DNA of 64,000 bases from Sphingobacterium yanglingense (GCF_004363245.1 NZ_SNYV01000011.1:1054001-1118000); one strand, 5' to 3'; shown: positions 46,945-57,015, counted from the stretch's first letter. Notes: generated from the sequence alone by a model not told the origin. A program made the numbers and translations.

Positions 46945-47562
46945 ATGGCACAACATATTCCTCAACAGATTACCGGCAAATCATTAGATTGCTTCGAAAC
47001 AATAGACACAGCGTCTACTGTCGATGCTCAACAATTGTTCGATAAAATCAAAACCAAGATACTACAGGTAAACAATTGGCATCAGATTACGGGTAAGGCC
47101 TCTGCTGAATTTGCAGTCATGGATGAGCACGGTCTAGATCTGAAGCGTTCTGTCCAAAAAGGCGACTATATACGCATTGACATCCCTGGCCCGGGCCTTC
47201 CCTCTGCCAATGGCTATGACTGGGTGCAGGTCGAAGCCATACGTGAAGAATTCAAAGAAGGTACCCGGCGTTTCAGTCTCACCCTAAGGCCCAGTCCAGA
47301 CCCAAGTGGCGACAATACCGATACGGCCCATTTTTTTAAACAGATATCGAGTTCATCCATCCTATTAGAACAAAAAGAAAACCACCTTGCGTTACATTAT
47401 GCAGGTCGCAACGAAGTAGTCAATACTAGCAACAGTGCTATCCTGGACAATTTAAGGAATTTTATGGTAGGCTTAGGTGCTAAGATGGGGGCTTCCTTTC
47501 CCCAATGGAGAGCATTGATCGAAGGATTAGCAAATCTATATCCCCAAAAAACAATTAAATAA
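46945..47562 (+). CDS. Hypothetical protein
   Basis: 205 residues, soluble, no signal peptide. It has a segment KGDYIRIDIPGPGLPSANGYDWVQVEAI that looks like a small beta domain, ending with helix FMVGLGAKMGASFPQWRALIEGL. I do not recognise the family. It lies 87 bases after the sigma gene and directly before a 53-residue gene, and could be one operon. Confidence 0.72.
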   Translation: MAQHIPQQITGKSLDCFETIDTASTVDAQQLFDKIKTKILQVNNWHQITGKASAEFAVMDEHGLDLKRSVQKGDYIRIDIPGPGLPSANGYDWVQVEAIREEFKEGTRRFSLTLRPSPDPSGDNTDTAHFFKQISSSSILLEQKENHLALHYAGRNEVVNTSNSAILDNLRNFMVGLGAKMGASFPQWRALIEGLANLYPQKTIK

Positions 47563-47563
47563 A

Positions 47564-47725
47564 ATGAAAACACAAAAACACAACGATTTATCCAAGGATA
47601 AAGCCAAAGACAAGCAAAGTCCCCCCAAAAAAACAGACGTGGAGAGCGGCACTGGAAAACGGCCGGAGAAGGATACCAATCCACTTCCACCCAATCCCAA
47701 CAAAGTCGATAATCATGAGGACTAG
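47564..47725 (+). CDS. Small Lys/Pro-rich protein (53 aa)
   Basis: Complete frame of 54 codons starting 1 base after the preceding stop: MKTQKHNDLSKDKAKDK ... ending PPNPNKVDNHED. Hydrophilic and probably disordered. The tight spacing with the upstream gene supports translation. Function unknown. Confidence 0.6.
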   Translation: MKTQKHNDLSKDKAKDKQSPPKKTDVESGTGKRPEKDTNPLPPNPNKVDNHED

Positions 47726-48028
47726 GAAAGAGGCCAAATTTGACTACGGGTCATAAATACAGCAGTAAATAGGTACCCAGAATTCATTATACGGCCGAAC
47801 GCGTTCCTTTTCTAGGAGCGCGTTTAAGTTTTAGTGTAGACATACAATAACCAATGTTCCTTCTATGAGATGATTAAGCGAACCATTATTGATTTCAGCT
47901 GTTCAGAAAGAAAGCGGATTTTTAAATTACCTCCATTTTAAGCAAGCACCCACCCCAATACTTGAAATCTTTAATAAAAAACAGAAATACGATCATTCCT
48001 AAGAAACATTATTCATCCCCCCTTAAAC
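47726..48028. other. Intergenic region upstream of catalase
   Basis: 303 bases without a credible gene. Contains the terminator at 47797-47821 and an AT-rich stretch before the catalase start; no clear TAnnTTTG or GGGTATT box was found. Confidence 0.5.
47797..47821 (+). terminator. Terminator after the sigma paralogue B operon
   Basis: ACGCGTTCCT (47797-47806) pairs with AGGAGCGCGT (47812-47821), one G-U pair, 5-base loop, followed by TTAAGTTTT. Confidence 0.7.
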
Positions 48029-50155
48029 ATGAACAACAAAACCCCTAACAAAAAGACTGAAATGATCGATAAGAACCTTATCGATAACAACAGCAAAGGG
48101 ATGACCACCAATGATGGTGTGTATATCCACGATAACAACAATACGCTGAAAGCGGGCGAACGTGGCCCCTCCCTGTTAGAAGATTTTATATATCAGGACA
48201 AGCTAGCTCATTTTGATAGGGAGCGGATTCCGGAACGTGTCGTGCATGCCAGAGGCTCAGGCGCTCATGGCGTATTTGAAGTTACTGCAGATATATCAGC
48301 CTATTCAAAAGCACATTTTTTGAAAATGGGAACCAAAACCCCTGTATTTACACGTTTTTCTACGGTAGCGGGGTTCAAGGGTTCTACCGACCTTGCTCGG
48401 GATGTCCGAGGTTTTTCTGTCAAGTTCTATACCGAAGAGGGCAATTATGATTTAGTGGGTAATAATATACCTGTGTTTTTCATACAGGATGCAATGAATT
48501 TTCCGGATGTGGTACATGCTGTTAAGCCCGAACCAAACAATGAAATGCCACAAGCAGCTTCGGCCCACGATACTTTCTGGGATTTCATTTCACTGATGCC
48601 CGAAGCTGCACACATGTCCCTATGGATTATGTCAGACCGTGCTATTCCTCGATCTTTTAGGATGATGGAAGGTTTTGGCGTACATACGTTCAGACTCATA
48701 AATAAAGAAGGCAAATCGACATTTGTAAAATTCCATTGGAAGCCACGGCTCGGTGTACATCAAGTGGCCTGGCAAGAAGCCCAAAAGATTTCGGGATATG
48801 ACGCTGACTTTCATCGGAGAGATCTTTGGGAAGCAATCGACAAAGGTAATTTTCCACAATGGGACTTGGGCGTACAACTGATTCCGGAAGAAGATGAACA
48901 GAAATATTCTTTTGATATCCTAGATCCTACCAAATTAATCCCTGAGGAATTGGTACCCGTCCAGATAATAGGTACTATGACATTAAATAGAAATCCCGAA
49001 AATTTCTTCGCCGAGACCGAGCAGGTCGCTTTCGACCCCGGTCGCCTTGTACCAGGGATAGACTTTAGCAATGATCCCTTGCTACAGGGGCGGATGTTTT
49101 CATATGCAGATACACAAAATTATCGATTAGGTGGTCCCAACTTTCATGAACTCCCCATCAATAGACCCCTCGCAGGAAAATCTAACAATCAAAAAGATGG
49201 CTTTGGAAGACAGGATATACTCAAGGGCAAGGTCTCCTATTTTCCAAACAGCTTAGGTGGTGGTTGCCCTTATCATGCCTTATTAAATGGCGAAAAAGGA
49301 TTTGAATCCCATAATGAAAAAATAGATGCAAAAAAAATAAGAGGTCGTAGTATCTCATTTGCCGATCATTTTACTCAAGCTAGGTTATTCTTTCAATCGC
49401 AAACAGCCCCCGAACAGAAACATATCATCAATGCGTTCAGTTTCGAACTATCGAAGGTAAACGAAGTAGCTGTAAGACAGCGCGAATTAGCAATATTGTA
49501 TCAAATAGATCCCGCACTTGCAAATGCTGTAGGGAAGAATCTGGGGCTAGATCCCTCCAAGAGCTTGGACGAATTGACATTGCAATTTGCGCGGCACAAT
49601 CATCCCGACTACCCCATTAAGGCACCCCAACCCGAAGTGACCTTTTCGGCGGCGCTAAGTATGGCCACAAAGCCAGGCCAAGGTACTATCCGTACACGCA
49701 AAGTCGCATTTTTAGTTGCCAATGGTGTGAGCAAAAGTAGTGTGGATAACTTAAAAATAGCGCTGGAAAAAGAGGGGGCTGAGGCTGTGTTAATCAGCAC
49801 TACAGTGGGGCTATTGACCTATCAAGAAGGAGGCCAGGAGGATATACAACATAGTTACCTTACAGAAGCATCGGTTTGTTATGATGCTATTTATACCCCC
49901 GGGGGCGATTCTGTTCATTTATTGGCGCAGGAACCAGACTACGTGCAATTCATAAACGAAGGATTCAGGCACTGTAAAGCGATTGCATTTGCAAAGCAGG
50001 CCGAAAATCTGATAAAGCTCACGATGATTACCAACAAAAGAATAGACAAAGGTATAGTATTGGAATCTCAAGGCGATTTGGTCGATAGTTTTATAAACGT
50101 TTTAAAGGGCCACAGGTTATGGGAACGTGAAGAGGAACGGAAAGTAGCCGTTTAG
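48029..50155 (+). CDS. katE: Large-subunit catalase (HPII type)
   Basis: 708 residues. Heme catalase core with the distal His in VVHARGSGAHGVFEVT, FTRFSTVAG, and the proximal Tyr in RMFSYADTQNYRLG. The C-terminal 150 residues form the class I amidotransferase-like domain of clade 2 catalases (VAFLVANGVSKSS, DAIYTPGGDSVHLL); its nucleophile position reads AIAFAKQAE, without Cys, so it is structural. Converts hydrogen peroxide to water and oxygen. Monocistronic, with a strong terminator. Confidence 0.96.
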   Translation: MNNKTPNKKTEMIDKNLIDNNSKGMTTNDGVYIHDNNNTLKAGERGPSLLEDFIYQDKLAHFDRERIPERVVHARGSGAHGVFEVTADISAYSKAHFLKMGTKTPVFTRFSTVAGFKGSTDLARDVRGFSVKFYTEEGNYDLVGNNIPVFFIQDAMNFPDVVHAVKPEPNNEMPQAASAHDTFWDFISLMPEAAHMSLWIMSDRAIPRSFRMMEGFGVHTFRLINKEGKSTFVKFHWKPRLGVHQVAWQEAQKISGYDADFHRRDLWEAIDKGNFPQWDLGVQLIPEEDEQKYSFDILDPTKLIPEELVPVQIIGTMTLNRNPENFFAETEQVAFDPGRLVPGIDFSNDPLLQGRMFSYADTQNYRLGGPNFHELPINRPLAGKSNNQKDGFGRQDILKGKVSYFPNSLGGGCPYHALLNGEKGFESHNEKIDAKKIRGRSISFADHFTQARLFFQSQTAPEQKHIINAFSFELSKVNEVAVRQRELAILYQIDPALANAVGKNLGLDPSKSLDELTLQFARHNHPDYPIKAPQPEVTFSAALSMATKPGQGTIRTRKVAFLVANGVSKSSVDNLKIALEKEGAEAVLISTTVGLLTYQEGGQEDIQHSYLTEASVCYDAIYTPGGDSVHLLAQEPDYVQFINEGFRHCKAIAFAKQAENLIKLTMITNKRIDKGIVLESQGDLVDSFINVLKGHRLWEREEERKVAV

Positions 50156-50472
50156 ATTTAACCCCCTTTAGTCAGGTGACCTAGCCTAGGAAGGTTACCT
50201 GACTTTACGTTTAATATTCCGATACGATTCATCTTCTATCCCGTATACATTATTTACCTCCGATTTTCCTTTTTTGCTTCAGGCAACACATGTCACATCC
50301 AAACTATGCTGCAAATATTTATCATTATTCTAATGATATATGCGTTTTCACATTTTAGGGCAAATCAACCAAAACACAACAACCCGTAGAAAAATAAAAG
50401 AGCTTTTATACACACCATACAGTACTAATATTCAGTATCTTCATACTTAATAATAACTTTCTCCCCATAAAC
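50156..50472. other. Intergenic region between catalase and PAS kinase
   Basis: 317 bases without a credible gene. The catalase terminator is at the left; the rest is AT-rich and holds the kinase upstream region with no clear promoter consensus. Confidence 0.5.
50170..50204 (+). terminator. Terminator after katE
   Basis: AGTCAGGTGACCT (50170-50182) with AGGTTACCTGACT (50192-50204), a 13-bp stem with one G-U pair, 9-base loop, followed by TTACGTTT. Confidence 0.82.
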
Positions 50473-52368
50473 ATGGAAAATACCAATGCAATGAGCAACA
50501 TACTGGCGCAACTTAAATTAGAGAACAACAGGCTCCGAGAAAAAGTCGATGAACTCGGCGATTGCTTAGAAAATGCGACGGTCCCCATACATTGGGTCGA
50601 TGAGAACGGTATTATTACATGGGCCAACACTGCTGAATTAGAAACACTTGGATATAGTAAGGAAGAATACATAGGTTCATCTATTTTGGATTATCACATC
50701 GATAAGAATGTTATATTTGACATCCTCGTTCGGCTAAAATGCAATGAAACTATCCGCAATTATTCTGCCGACTTACGCTGCAAAGATGGGTCAACAAAAC
50801 ATGTGTTGATCAGTACTAATGCCCTAATGCGGGATGGAAAATTCATTCATACACGTTGTTTTACAAGGGATGTTACAGATACCGTGAAAGAAAAAAACTA
50901 TAAAACAAATCTGCTCCTAAGGCTTGATGAAAGTGAAACAAGATTGAAACTCGCTGTACAATCTACAAAAATGGGTACTTGGTACTGGGATACACACAGC
51001 AACGATATCTATATATCCAATGAAGGACGTGAGATTTTAGGTTTACCAGCAGAAAGTATTATAGAAAAAACAACATTTTTACAATACATACTTCCCAACC
51101 ACCAAAATGTACATAATAAGCATAGCATAAAAATACTAGAAAATGGCAAGGAGGGGCATTTTGATAGCACACATAAAATTCACAAAATAGACGATGGCAC
51201 CTCCCGCACATTACGCGTACAGGGAGCAATACATACTATCAACGGGAATTTGCCCCGTTTTATCGGGACAGTTTTAGATATTACAGATATCGTAACGGCA
51301 CATGAAACCGACAAGCGTCTAGCTGCTATTATACGATCTTCAAATGATGCCATTGTAGGAAAGACTGTAGATGGAATAATAACCTCCTGGAACATCGCCG
51401 CCGAGCGCATATTTGGGTATAGCGAGCAGGAAATGATCGGTACTTCTATATTCAAGATCGTACCCGAAGACAAACGACAAGAAGAAGAACATATATTATT
51501 TCGCTTAGGAAGAGGCGAAACTATGGAACACTTTGAAACTAAACGATTGACCAAATCGGGTAAACTTATCGATGTTTCGCTCACGATATCTCCTATACAG
51601 GATATGGATGGAAAAATTCTCGGTATCTCAAAAATAGCTCGTGACATCACTGAAAAAAGACAAGAAGAAAAGCGAAAGCATGATTTCGTAACAATGGTAA
51701 GCCACGAAATTAAGACACCACTGACTTCTATCTTATTGTATGTTCAAGTACTATTGAAAAGCTTTAAAGCCGAAGAGAATGACAATGCATTGAACATTGG
51801 GATAAAAATAGAGGCATTGACAAAAAAAATAATAATGATGGTAAAAGACTATCTAAGCCTTTCTAGAGTTGCTGAAGGAAAAATTGATATTTACAAAGAA
51901 GAATTTGAGCTTTCCTCCTTTTTACAAGAAATAGTCGTAGACACCAAGTTTCTAACGAATAAGCACGACATATCAATCGATGGCTGTGATGCAATCTGGG
52001 TCTTTGCCGACAAAAGCAAGCTAGAACAAGTATTTGTAAATTTACTAAACAATGCTATCAAGTACTCTCCTGCTGGAGGGGATATCGTAATAGAATGTAG
52101 ATCTAACACTGATAAAGTCACCATATCCATTATAGACCAAGGTATAGGTATACGGGAAGAAGATCAGAAAAAATTATTCAAAAGATTCTACAGGATTAAT
52201 AGAGAAAACACAAGTACCATATCTGGATTCGGCATTGGTCTATACCTAGTTGCAGAGATTCTAAAAAATCATGGAAGCAGTATTCATGTAATAAGCCATG
52301 AGGGGTGTGGCGCCAGATTTTATTTCGATTTAGAGCTAAAAAAAACTAACGTCCCGGATTTGACCTGA
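50473..52368 (+). CDS. Multi-PAS sensor histidine kinase
   Basis: 631 residues, soluble. A short coiled coil (1-40), three PAS domains (about 35-150, 160-285, 290-400; e.g. WVDENGIITWANTAELETLGY and VDGIITSWNIAAERIFGYSEQEMIG), then HisKA (FVTMVSHEIKTPLTSI) and ATPase (FVNLLNNAIKYSP, IIDQGIGIREED, FGIGLYLVAEI). All catalytic boxes are intact. Ends 5 bases from the convergent single-domain regulator, a possible partner. Confidence 0.9.
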   Translation: MENTNAMSNILAQLKLENNRLREKVDELGDCLENATVPIHWVDENGIITWANTAELETLGYSKEEYIGSSILDYHIDKNVIFDILVRLKCNETIRNYSADLRCKDGSTKHVLISTNALMRDGKFIHTRCFTRDVTDTVKEKNYKTNLLLRLDESETRLKLAVQSTKMGTWYWDTHSNDIYISNEGREILGLPAESIIEKTTFLQYILPNHQNVHNKHSIKILENGKEGHFDSTHKIHKIDDGTSRTLRVQGAIHTINGNLPRFIGTVLDITDIVTAHETDKRLAAIIRSSNDAIVGKTVDGIITSWNIAAERIFGYSEQEMIGTSIFKIVPEDKRQEEEHILFRLGRGETMEHFETKRLTKSGKLIDVSLTISPIQDMDGKILGISKIARDITEKRQEEKRKHDFVTMVSHEIKTPLTSILLYVQVLLKSFKAEENDNALNIGIKIEALTKKIIMMVKDYLSLSRVAEGKIDIYKEEFELSSFLQEIVVDTKFLTNKHDISIDGCDAIWVFADKSKLEQVFVNLLNNAIKYSPAGGDIVIECRSNTDKVTISIIDQGIGIREEDQKKLFKRFYRINRENTSTISGFGIGLYLVAEILKNHGSSIHVISHEGCGARFYFDLELKKTNVPDLT

Positions 52369-52373
52369 GACAT

Positions 52374-52742
52374 CTAACATTTAGTAATTAACTCTCCTAT
52401 TACTTTTTCTAATTGATCAATATTAAAGGGTTTGGCCAAAAAGCAATCGGCTCCTGCTTCTTTCGAAAGGATTTCTATATTACTATTGGCAGAAATATAT
52501 ACCACCGGAATATTAACAAGTTTCAAATGTTGTTTAATAAGCTGGGTAGCCCTGATCCCGCCAATATCCGGTATCCAATTATCCATAATAATAACATCAG
52601 GATTGGCTGTTGTTACTTGCGCTACAACATCGACTACATTAGCAGAAGTGACGACGGTATACCCTGCAAATTCCAATATCATCGTACAAACCTCTAAAAT
52701 CTGAATGTCATCGTCAAAAAGCAACACAGTTTTGCTATCCAT
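52374..52742 (-). CDS. Single-domain response regulator
   Basis: 122 residues, receiver domain only: acidic residues FDDDIQ, phosphoacceptor in DVIIMDNWIPDIGG, Ser in VYISAN and Lys in LAKPFN. No output domain, so it probably acts by protein contact or in a phosphorelay. Convergent with the multi-PAS kinase. Confidence 0.9.
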   Translation of the reverse strand: MDSKTVLLFDDDIQILEVCTMILEFAGYTVVTSANVVDVVAQVTTANPDVIIMDNWIPDIGGIRATQLIKQHLKLVNIPVVYISANSNIEILSKEAGADCFLAKPFNIDQLEKVIGELITKC

Positions 52743-52828
52743 AATTTTAGCGGTATATAACTTTGTAAAGTTTACGAAATATAATCAATTATTAATGTAA
52801 GAAGCTATTGTACAACATCCCAATATCT

Positions 52829-53890
52829 CTATATAGACATTCTCTTTATCGCTAGGAGATGCGACTTAAAAGCACTCCCAAACGTCTTGAACTCTACATA
52901 TTTCACTTCAAACTCCTTACACGTATCTTTTACGATTTTATTAATAGCCGGATAGTGCACGTGGCTGATGCGCGGAAATAAATGATGCTCAACTTGAAAA
53001 TTCAAGCCGCCCAACAGCCATGTCAACACCTTATCACCGATAGCAAAATTGGCGGTAGACCTCAACTGATGTACCATCCATTCGTCCTCTATTTGACCTT
53101 CTTTTACTGTAGCCACGTCTACTCCTTCCACGACATGTGCGAGCTGGAATACTACAGCCAGACAAATACCACACACTCCCCCTGCTATCAAAAGCCCCAG
53201 CAAAGCTGGTCCTAGCCCAACGAAGATTATGGGTATGACGACAAACAACGACAGATGTACCATTTTACTTGTCCAAAATATAATCTTCTCTCTAATTGGC
53301 ATTTTAAACTTCTCCGATTTCCGGCCTAGTCTTTGGCGGAAGTATTTTTCATAATCCTGGAAGAAAACCCACGCTAGATAGGATATCCCATATAGGAACA
53401 CGAAGTAAAAGCGTTGGAATTTATGGTGTTTCTTCAACTTTTGATCTTGATGAATACGCATAAACTTGATTTCGATATCATGGTCCTCTCCTTCAATATT
53501 TGTATAGGTATGGTGTGCTATATTATGCTTCAGCTTCCAGAGATAGATATTTCCTCCAACTAGATTCAGCGTGTAGGAAAACAAGTTATTAACGCTTGCT
53601 TTTTTAGCGAACGAATTGTGTCCTGCATCATGCATGATATTAAATCCTATCGCAGCAATGTTGACCCCCAGAATAATACACAGCAGTATACTAATAGGCC
53701 AATAAGGTTGTACAGTGAGCAATAGGGTGTATAATACAGCCATCGACATTAATAAGATAACCGCTTTCAGAAATATCCTCCAATCGCCAGTCCTTGACTT
53801 TCCACTCGCTGTAAAGTAACCGTTCACTTTACGTCTGAGCGATTTTGAAAAAGATGTGTCTACATTACTAAATTTTATTGGTGATTTCAT
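52829..53890 (-). CDS. Fatty acid desaturase (acyl-CoA/acyl-lipid type)
   Basis: 353 residues, four or more membrane helices, and three His boxes: HDAGH, HNIAHH and QVEHHLFPRISHVHY, which bind the di-iron centre. No cytochrome b5 domain. Introduces a double bond in membrane acyl chains and so tunes fluidity, typically in the cold or under stress. Monocistronic. Confidence 0.92.
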   Translation of the reverse strand: MKSPIKFSNVDTSFSKSLRRKVNGYFTASGKSRTGDWRIFLKAVILLMSMAVLYTLLLTVQPYWPISILLCIILGVNIAAIGFNIMHDAGHNSFAKKASVNNLFSYTLNLVGGNIYLWKLKHNIAHHTYTNIEGEDHDIEIKFMRIHQDQKLKKHHKFQRFYFVFLYGISYLAWVFFQDYEKYFRQRLGRKSEKFKMPIREKIIFWTSKMVHLSLFVVIPIIFVGLGPALLGLLIAGGVCGICLAVVFQLAHVVEGVDVATVKEGQIEDEWMVHQLRSTANFAIGDKVLTWLLGGLNFQVEHHLFPRISHVHYPAINKIVKDTCKEFEVKYVEFKTFGSAFKSHLLAIKRMSI

Positions 53891-53938
53891 TATTTTAATA
53901 TTAGAATGGGGACATTGTTATTGTCCCCATCGTTTTGT

Positions 53939-54061
53939 CTATTTTTTCTTTTTACTAAATACACTCGTAGGAGTATCTTTAGATGTTGAATCTTTATCCT
54001 GTTGATAAGAAGACTGCTTCTTTTCTTTTGTACTTTTCGTTTTCTTCTGTTCTTTACTCAT
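53939..54061 (-). CDS. Very small Lys-rich protein (40 aa)
   Basis: ATG 54061: MSKEQKKTKSTKEKKQSSYQ ... ending TSVFSKKKK. Highly basic and disordered. The frame is open upstream to 54133 but that section has a hydrophobic sequence unlike the rest. Existence as a gene is likely but not certain; function unknown. Confidence 0.45.
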   Translation of the reverse strand: MSKEQKKTKSTKEKKQSSYQQDKDSTSKDTPTSVFSKKKK

Positions 54062-54328
54062 GATGTATAATTTTATGATTGACACTATCGTGGCCCAACA
54101 GCATCCCATTATTAAACTATAAAGGGGCGTCAAATTGTTGGGCTAATATTTTAATTAAAGGATTGGACAAACTGGATATAAAAATGGGTTGAATTTATAA
54201 TTGTCAACTTCCATCGTAAGAAGCGTTCATCTAATGTAAAGGGTAAGTCTGCTAATGGGTTAAGTAATGTGCAGGCCGCTATTGTAAATATACCATTATT
54301 TATTTGATATTCAATGGAATATTTTTTT

Positions 54329-56563
54329 TCAAAGAACCGTCTTTGTAGATGGCATAGCAGTATATTCTTCCCGTGTTAGCCTGGCCAACAAATAACTCAA
54401 TGTAGATTCCGCTCCCTGATTGATATTTATTGTCTCTTTTTCAAGTCCGTCAAAACACCCGCCCGTTACCGGATTGTACATAATCTGCCCAAGATGATTT
54501 CTTCCTAAAAACCACTCAAATGCTTGTATCAAGAATTGCTTGTATATAATATCCTGGCTTTCTTTATAAAAACTGTCCAGAGCGATAATAGTATAAGCTA
54601 CATCTATAGGTTGCTCACCACCTTGAGGTTCGTTTGATCGCTGTCCTCTGCGTATCCATCCCTGATTTGAAACAACATGTATTTTTCCGTTTATCATTAT
54701 CCTGCTCAGCAGAAAATCAAAAGATCGATAAGCCACCACCTTATAGATAGCCCGTCCCGTCTTTAAATAAGCACAAAGCAAGGCTTCTGGTATAACACTG
54801 TTTGCATAAGTAAGATAACTCTCATACCATTGCCAATTGGGTGTACTCTCGTGCTCAAACATTGCGCACAGACGATCCGCCAGCGTTTCTATCATCTTTT
54901 GATGACTATCTTCCTTTAGAAGTCCCAACCCTTTGATGATAAAAGCCATAGCCCGGGTAGAATGATATTGCAACAGGTTCTCAGATGCCTGATTGATGAG
55001 GGATGTAGCTTTTTCCACAAGACTTTTGGGCAGTATTCCACTCATTCCGATTATTTCTCCCAATGCCCAGATAGCACGGCCGTTAGCGTCCTCCAAATTT
55101 TCATCTCGATTTTGTGAGGTGAATACCCCTTCTTTATCCACATAATTCAGAAATGTACCGTTTCTAAGCATGCAATACGCAATAAAGTCCAGATACTTTT
55201 CTATATAAGACAGATTCTGCTCTTTTGGGTATTTTTGGTAATGATGGAGCATCGCAATGAGCGCTCTCGCATTATCGTCCAGTGTATAACCACTTCCAAT
55301 GTCCGGTCTACTTCCTTGTGCAAATTGGATAAAGCCTCTGTCTGTCGTCATGCGATAGACATGTGAAAGGTTAATTTTTGGAAGTGAATACACGAGACCC
55401 GTCATCTTTTCGCCCAATAATTCTTCAAATAAATTGACGTGTGCTATGGCACTATTCTGCCATGAGGTAGGCAAGGTCTTTTGAAGATTGACATGCCGTA
55501 TTCGATCTAAGCGTGACTCATCCGCCAGAATTTCATTTACAGCATCTGCCAATTGATCAGGCGCAGCAAAGTCTATGATAATTCCCATATCTTTATCCAA
55601 CACCTCAAGAACGTGAGGTATAGGCGTAGATACGATGGGGCACCCTGAACTAAGCGCATAAGCAAATGTACCGCTTACGGCCTGTAATGGATTGTTTGAA
55701 GTAAATAGGTACACATCCGTGACTAACAGATAATCAATCAGTTCCTCTGTCGAAAGAAATTTATCTACGAAACGTACATACTCCCCCATATCCTGCTTTT
55801 TCACCATTCCCTTCAACATATCCCTATACGCTTCTCCTTCCTGCAATATCAGATTAGGATGTGTCACACCGATGATCAGAAAAATAACGTTTGGTGTTTT
55901 TTCTATTATACTAGGCAAAGCTAGCAGCGTAGTTTCAATACTCTTTCCTGGCCCCAACAATCCAAACGTACTTAGCACTTTCCTCTCTGTCAGTGCCAAC
56001 TCATCGAGCAGAGCAGGCTTATTACTTGCTGGTGCCAAATGGGTTCCATGCGGTATAACCCGGATTTTATGAGCCTCGATACGATAATCATCTTTTAAAA
56101 TGTCTGCAGCATTCTGCGTCATCACAATTATCTTTTCACACTTATCTGCTATCATGGATACTTTCTCCGCAAACCATTTTTCAGGGTGGGGTAATACCGT
56201 GTGAAAAGTTATTACTATTGTTACATTTAGCCGTGCCAGAAAAGAAAGAAATGCAGTTTCCTTTTTTTCAAAGAGTCCAAATTCATGCTGTATACACAGA
56301 ACATCTATATTGGACGAGGTATTTAGCATTTTTGATAAGCATTCAAAAGAACCGACCTGCCACAACTTCAATCGATACCAAGCTTCAAAAGGGTACGAAT
56401 AGTGTCTATCATCATTTTCGATTGGTATAGCTAGCAATTCATATGAAGCATCAAACTTATCATCAATAGCTTGCATTAAATCCGTAGTATAGGTAGCTAT
56501 TCCACAAGCACGAGGGGGGAAAGTAGAGAGGAAAGCTACCACTCTATTCTTTTTGGGTGTCAT
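54329..56563 (-). CDS. Glycosyltransferase family 4 fused to an alpha-toroid domain
   Basis: 744 residues. Residues about 1-385 are a GT-B transferase (FLSTFPPRACGIATYTTDL, VLCIQHEFGLF, STFGLLGPGKSIETTLLALP, ALSSGCPIVSTPIPHVLE). Residues about 390-744 form a helical toroid-like domain (GSGYTLDDNARALIAMLHHY, QNRDENLEDANGRAIWALG, GGCFDGLEKETININQGAESTLSYL) similar to glycan-processing enzymes. This combination could both make and trim or bind a glycan; the product is unknown. Confidence 0.8.
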   Translation of the reverse strand: MTPKKNRVVAFLSTFPPRACGIATYTTDLMQAIDDKFDASYELLAIPIENDDRHYSYPFEAWYRLKLWQVGSFECLSKMLNTSSNIDVLCIQHEFGLFEKKETAFLSFLARLNVTIVITFHTVLPHPEKWFAEKVSMIADKCEKIIVMTQNAADILKDDYRIEAHKIRVIPHGTHLAPASNKPALLDELALTERKVLSTFGLLGPGKSIETTLLALPSIIEKTPNVIFLIIGVTHPNLILQEGEAYRDMLKGMVKKQDMGEYVRFVDKFLSTEELIDYLLVTDVYLFTSNNPLQAVSGTFAYALSSGCPIVSTPIPHVLEVLDKDMGIIIDFAAPDQLADAVNEILADESRLDRIRHVNLQKTLPTSWQNSAIAHVNLFEELLGEKMTGLVYSLPKINLSHVYRMTTDRGFIQFAQGSRPDIGSGYTLDDNARALIAMLHHYQKYPKEQNLSYIEKYLDFIAYCMLRNGTFLNYVDKEGVFTSQNRDENLEDANGRAIWALGEIIGMSGILPKSLVEKATSLINQASENLLQYHSTRAMAFIIKGLGLLKEDSHQKMIETLADRLCAMFEHESTPNWQWYESYLTYANSVIPEALLCAYLKTGRAIYKVVAYRSFDFLLSRIMINGKIHVVSNQGWIRRGQRSNEPQGGEQPIDVAYTIIALDSFYKESQDIIYKQFLIQAFEWFLGRNHLGQIMYNPVTGGCFDGLEKETININQGAESTLSYLLARLTREEYTAMPSTKTVL

Positions 56564-56751
56564 TATTTTATAATTAAATGAAAGGTCCTTGCATACTGAG
56601 GTCTTATATCCGTTACAAGGCGTGCATGTTGAAGGGTATGTAAAGATACCAATTAATAAACGAACAATAGCATAAGTATAAACAGAGCTCGACTATTGAT
56701 AACTAGACTCTGCTTTGCTATCCAATCCATCTATTTTCAGGGTCCCTTCTT

Positions 56752-57015
56752 TCAATGCTCTTTAGCTCCTGTTTCCTGATCGTGCCCTTGAGTCTTTACA
56801 ATCTTATTATAAATACCAAACAACAGAAAGGGGGCTACCCATTGCCCTACAAAAAGTGCAGTATGTTTATGCCCCATACATTTGAGCGTTAGTGAAGCCG
56901 CCATGGCAGTCAATGCTGTACACAGATATACTTTGGAAGGTACTTGTGCCGTTTTGCTTTCTATTGCTTTGGTCATTTGACCTTCTTCTATTTTTTTGTT
57001 TTCTAAATTTACCAT
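56752..57015 (-). CDS. Small two-helix membrane protein
   Basis: 87 residues: hydrophilic start, two hydrophobic helices (about 29-45, VYLCTALTAMAASLTL; and 53-68, ALFVGQWVAPFLLFGIY), polar tail (KTQGHDQETGAKEH). A GGAG sequence lies 6 bases before the ATG, a good ribosome site for this phylum. Function unknown. Confidence 0.72.
   Translation of the reverse strand: MVNLENKKIEEGQMTKAIESKTAQVPSKVYLCTALTAMAASLTLKCMGHKHTALFVGQWVAPFLLFGIYNKIVKTQGHDQETGAKEH

Noticed and set aside
54093..54143. Inverted repeat GCCCAACA / TGTTGGGC
   Set aside because: Loop is about 35 bases and no T-run follows on either strand, so it is not a convincing terminator; operator role has no support.
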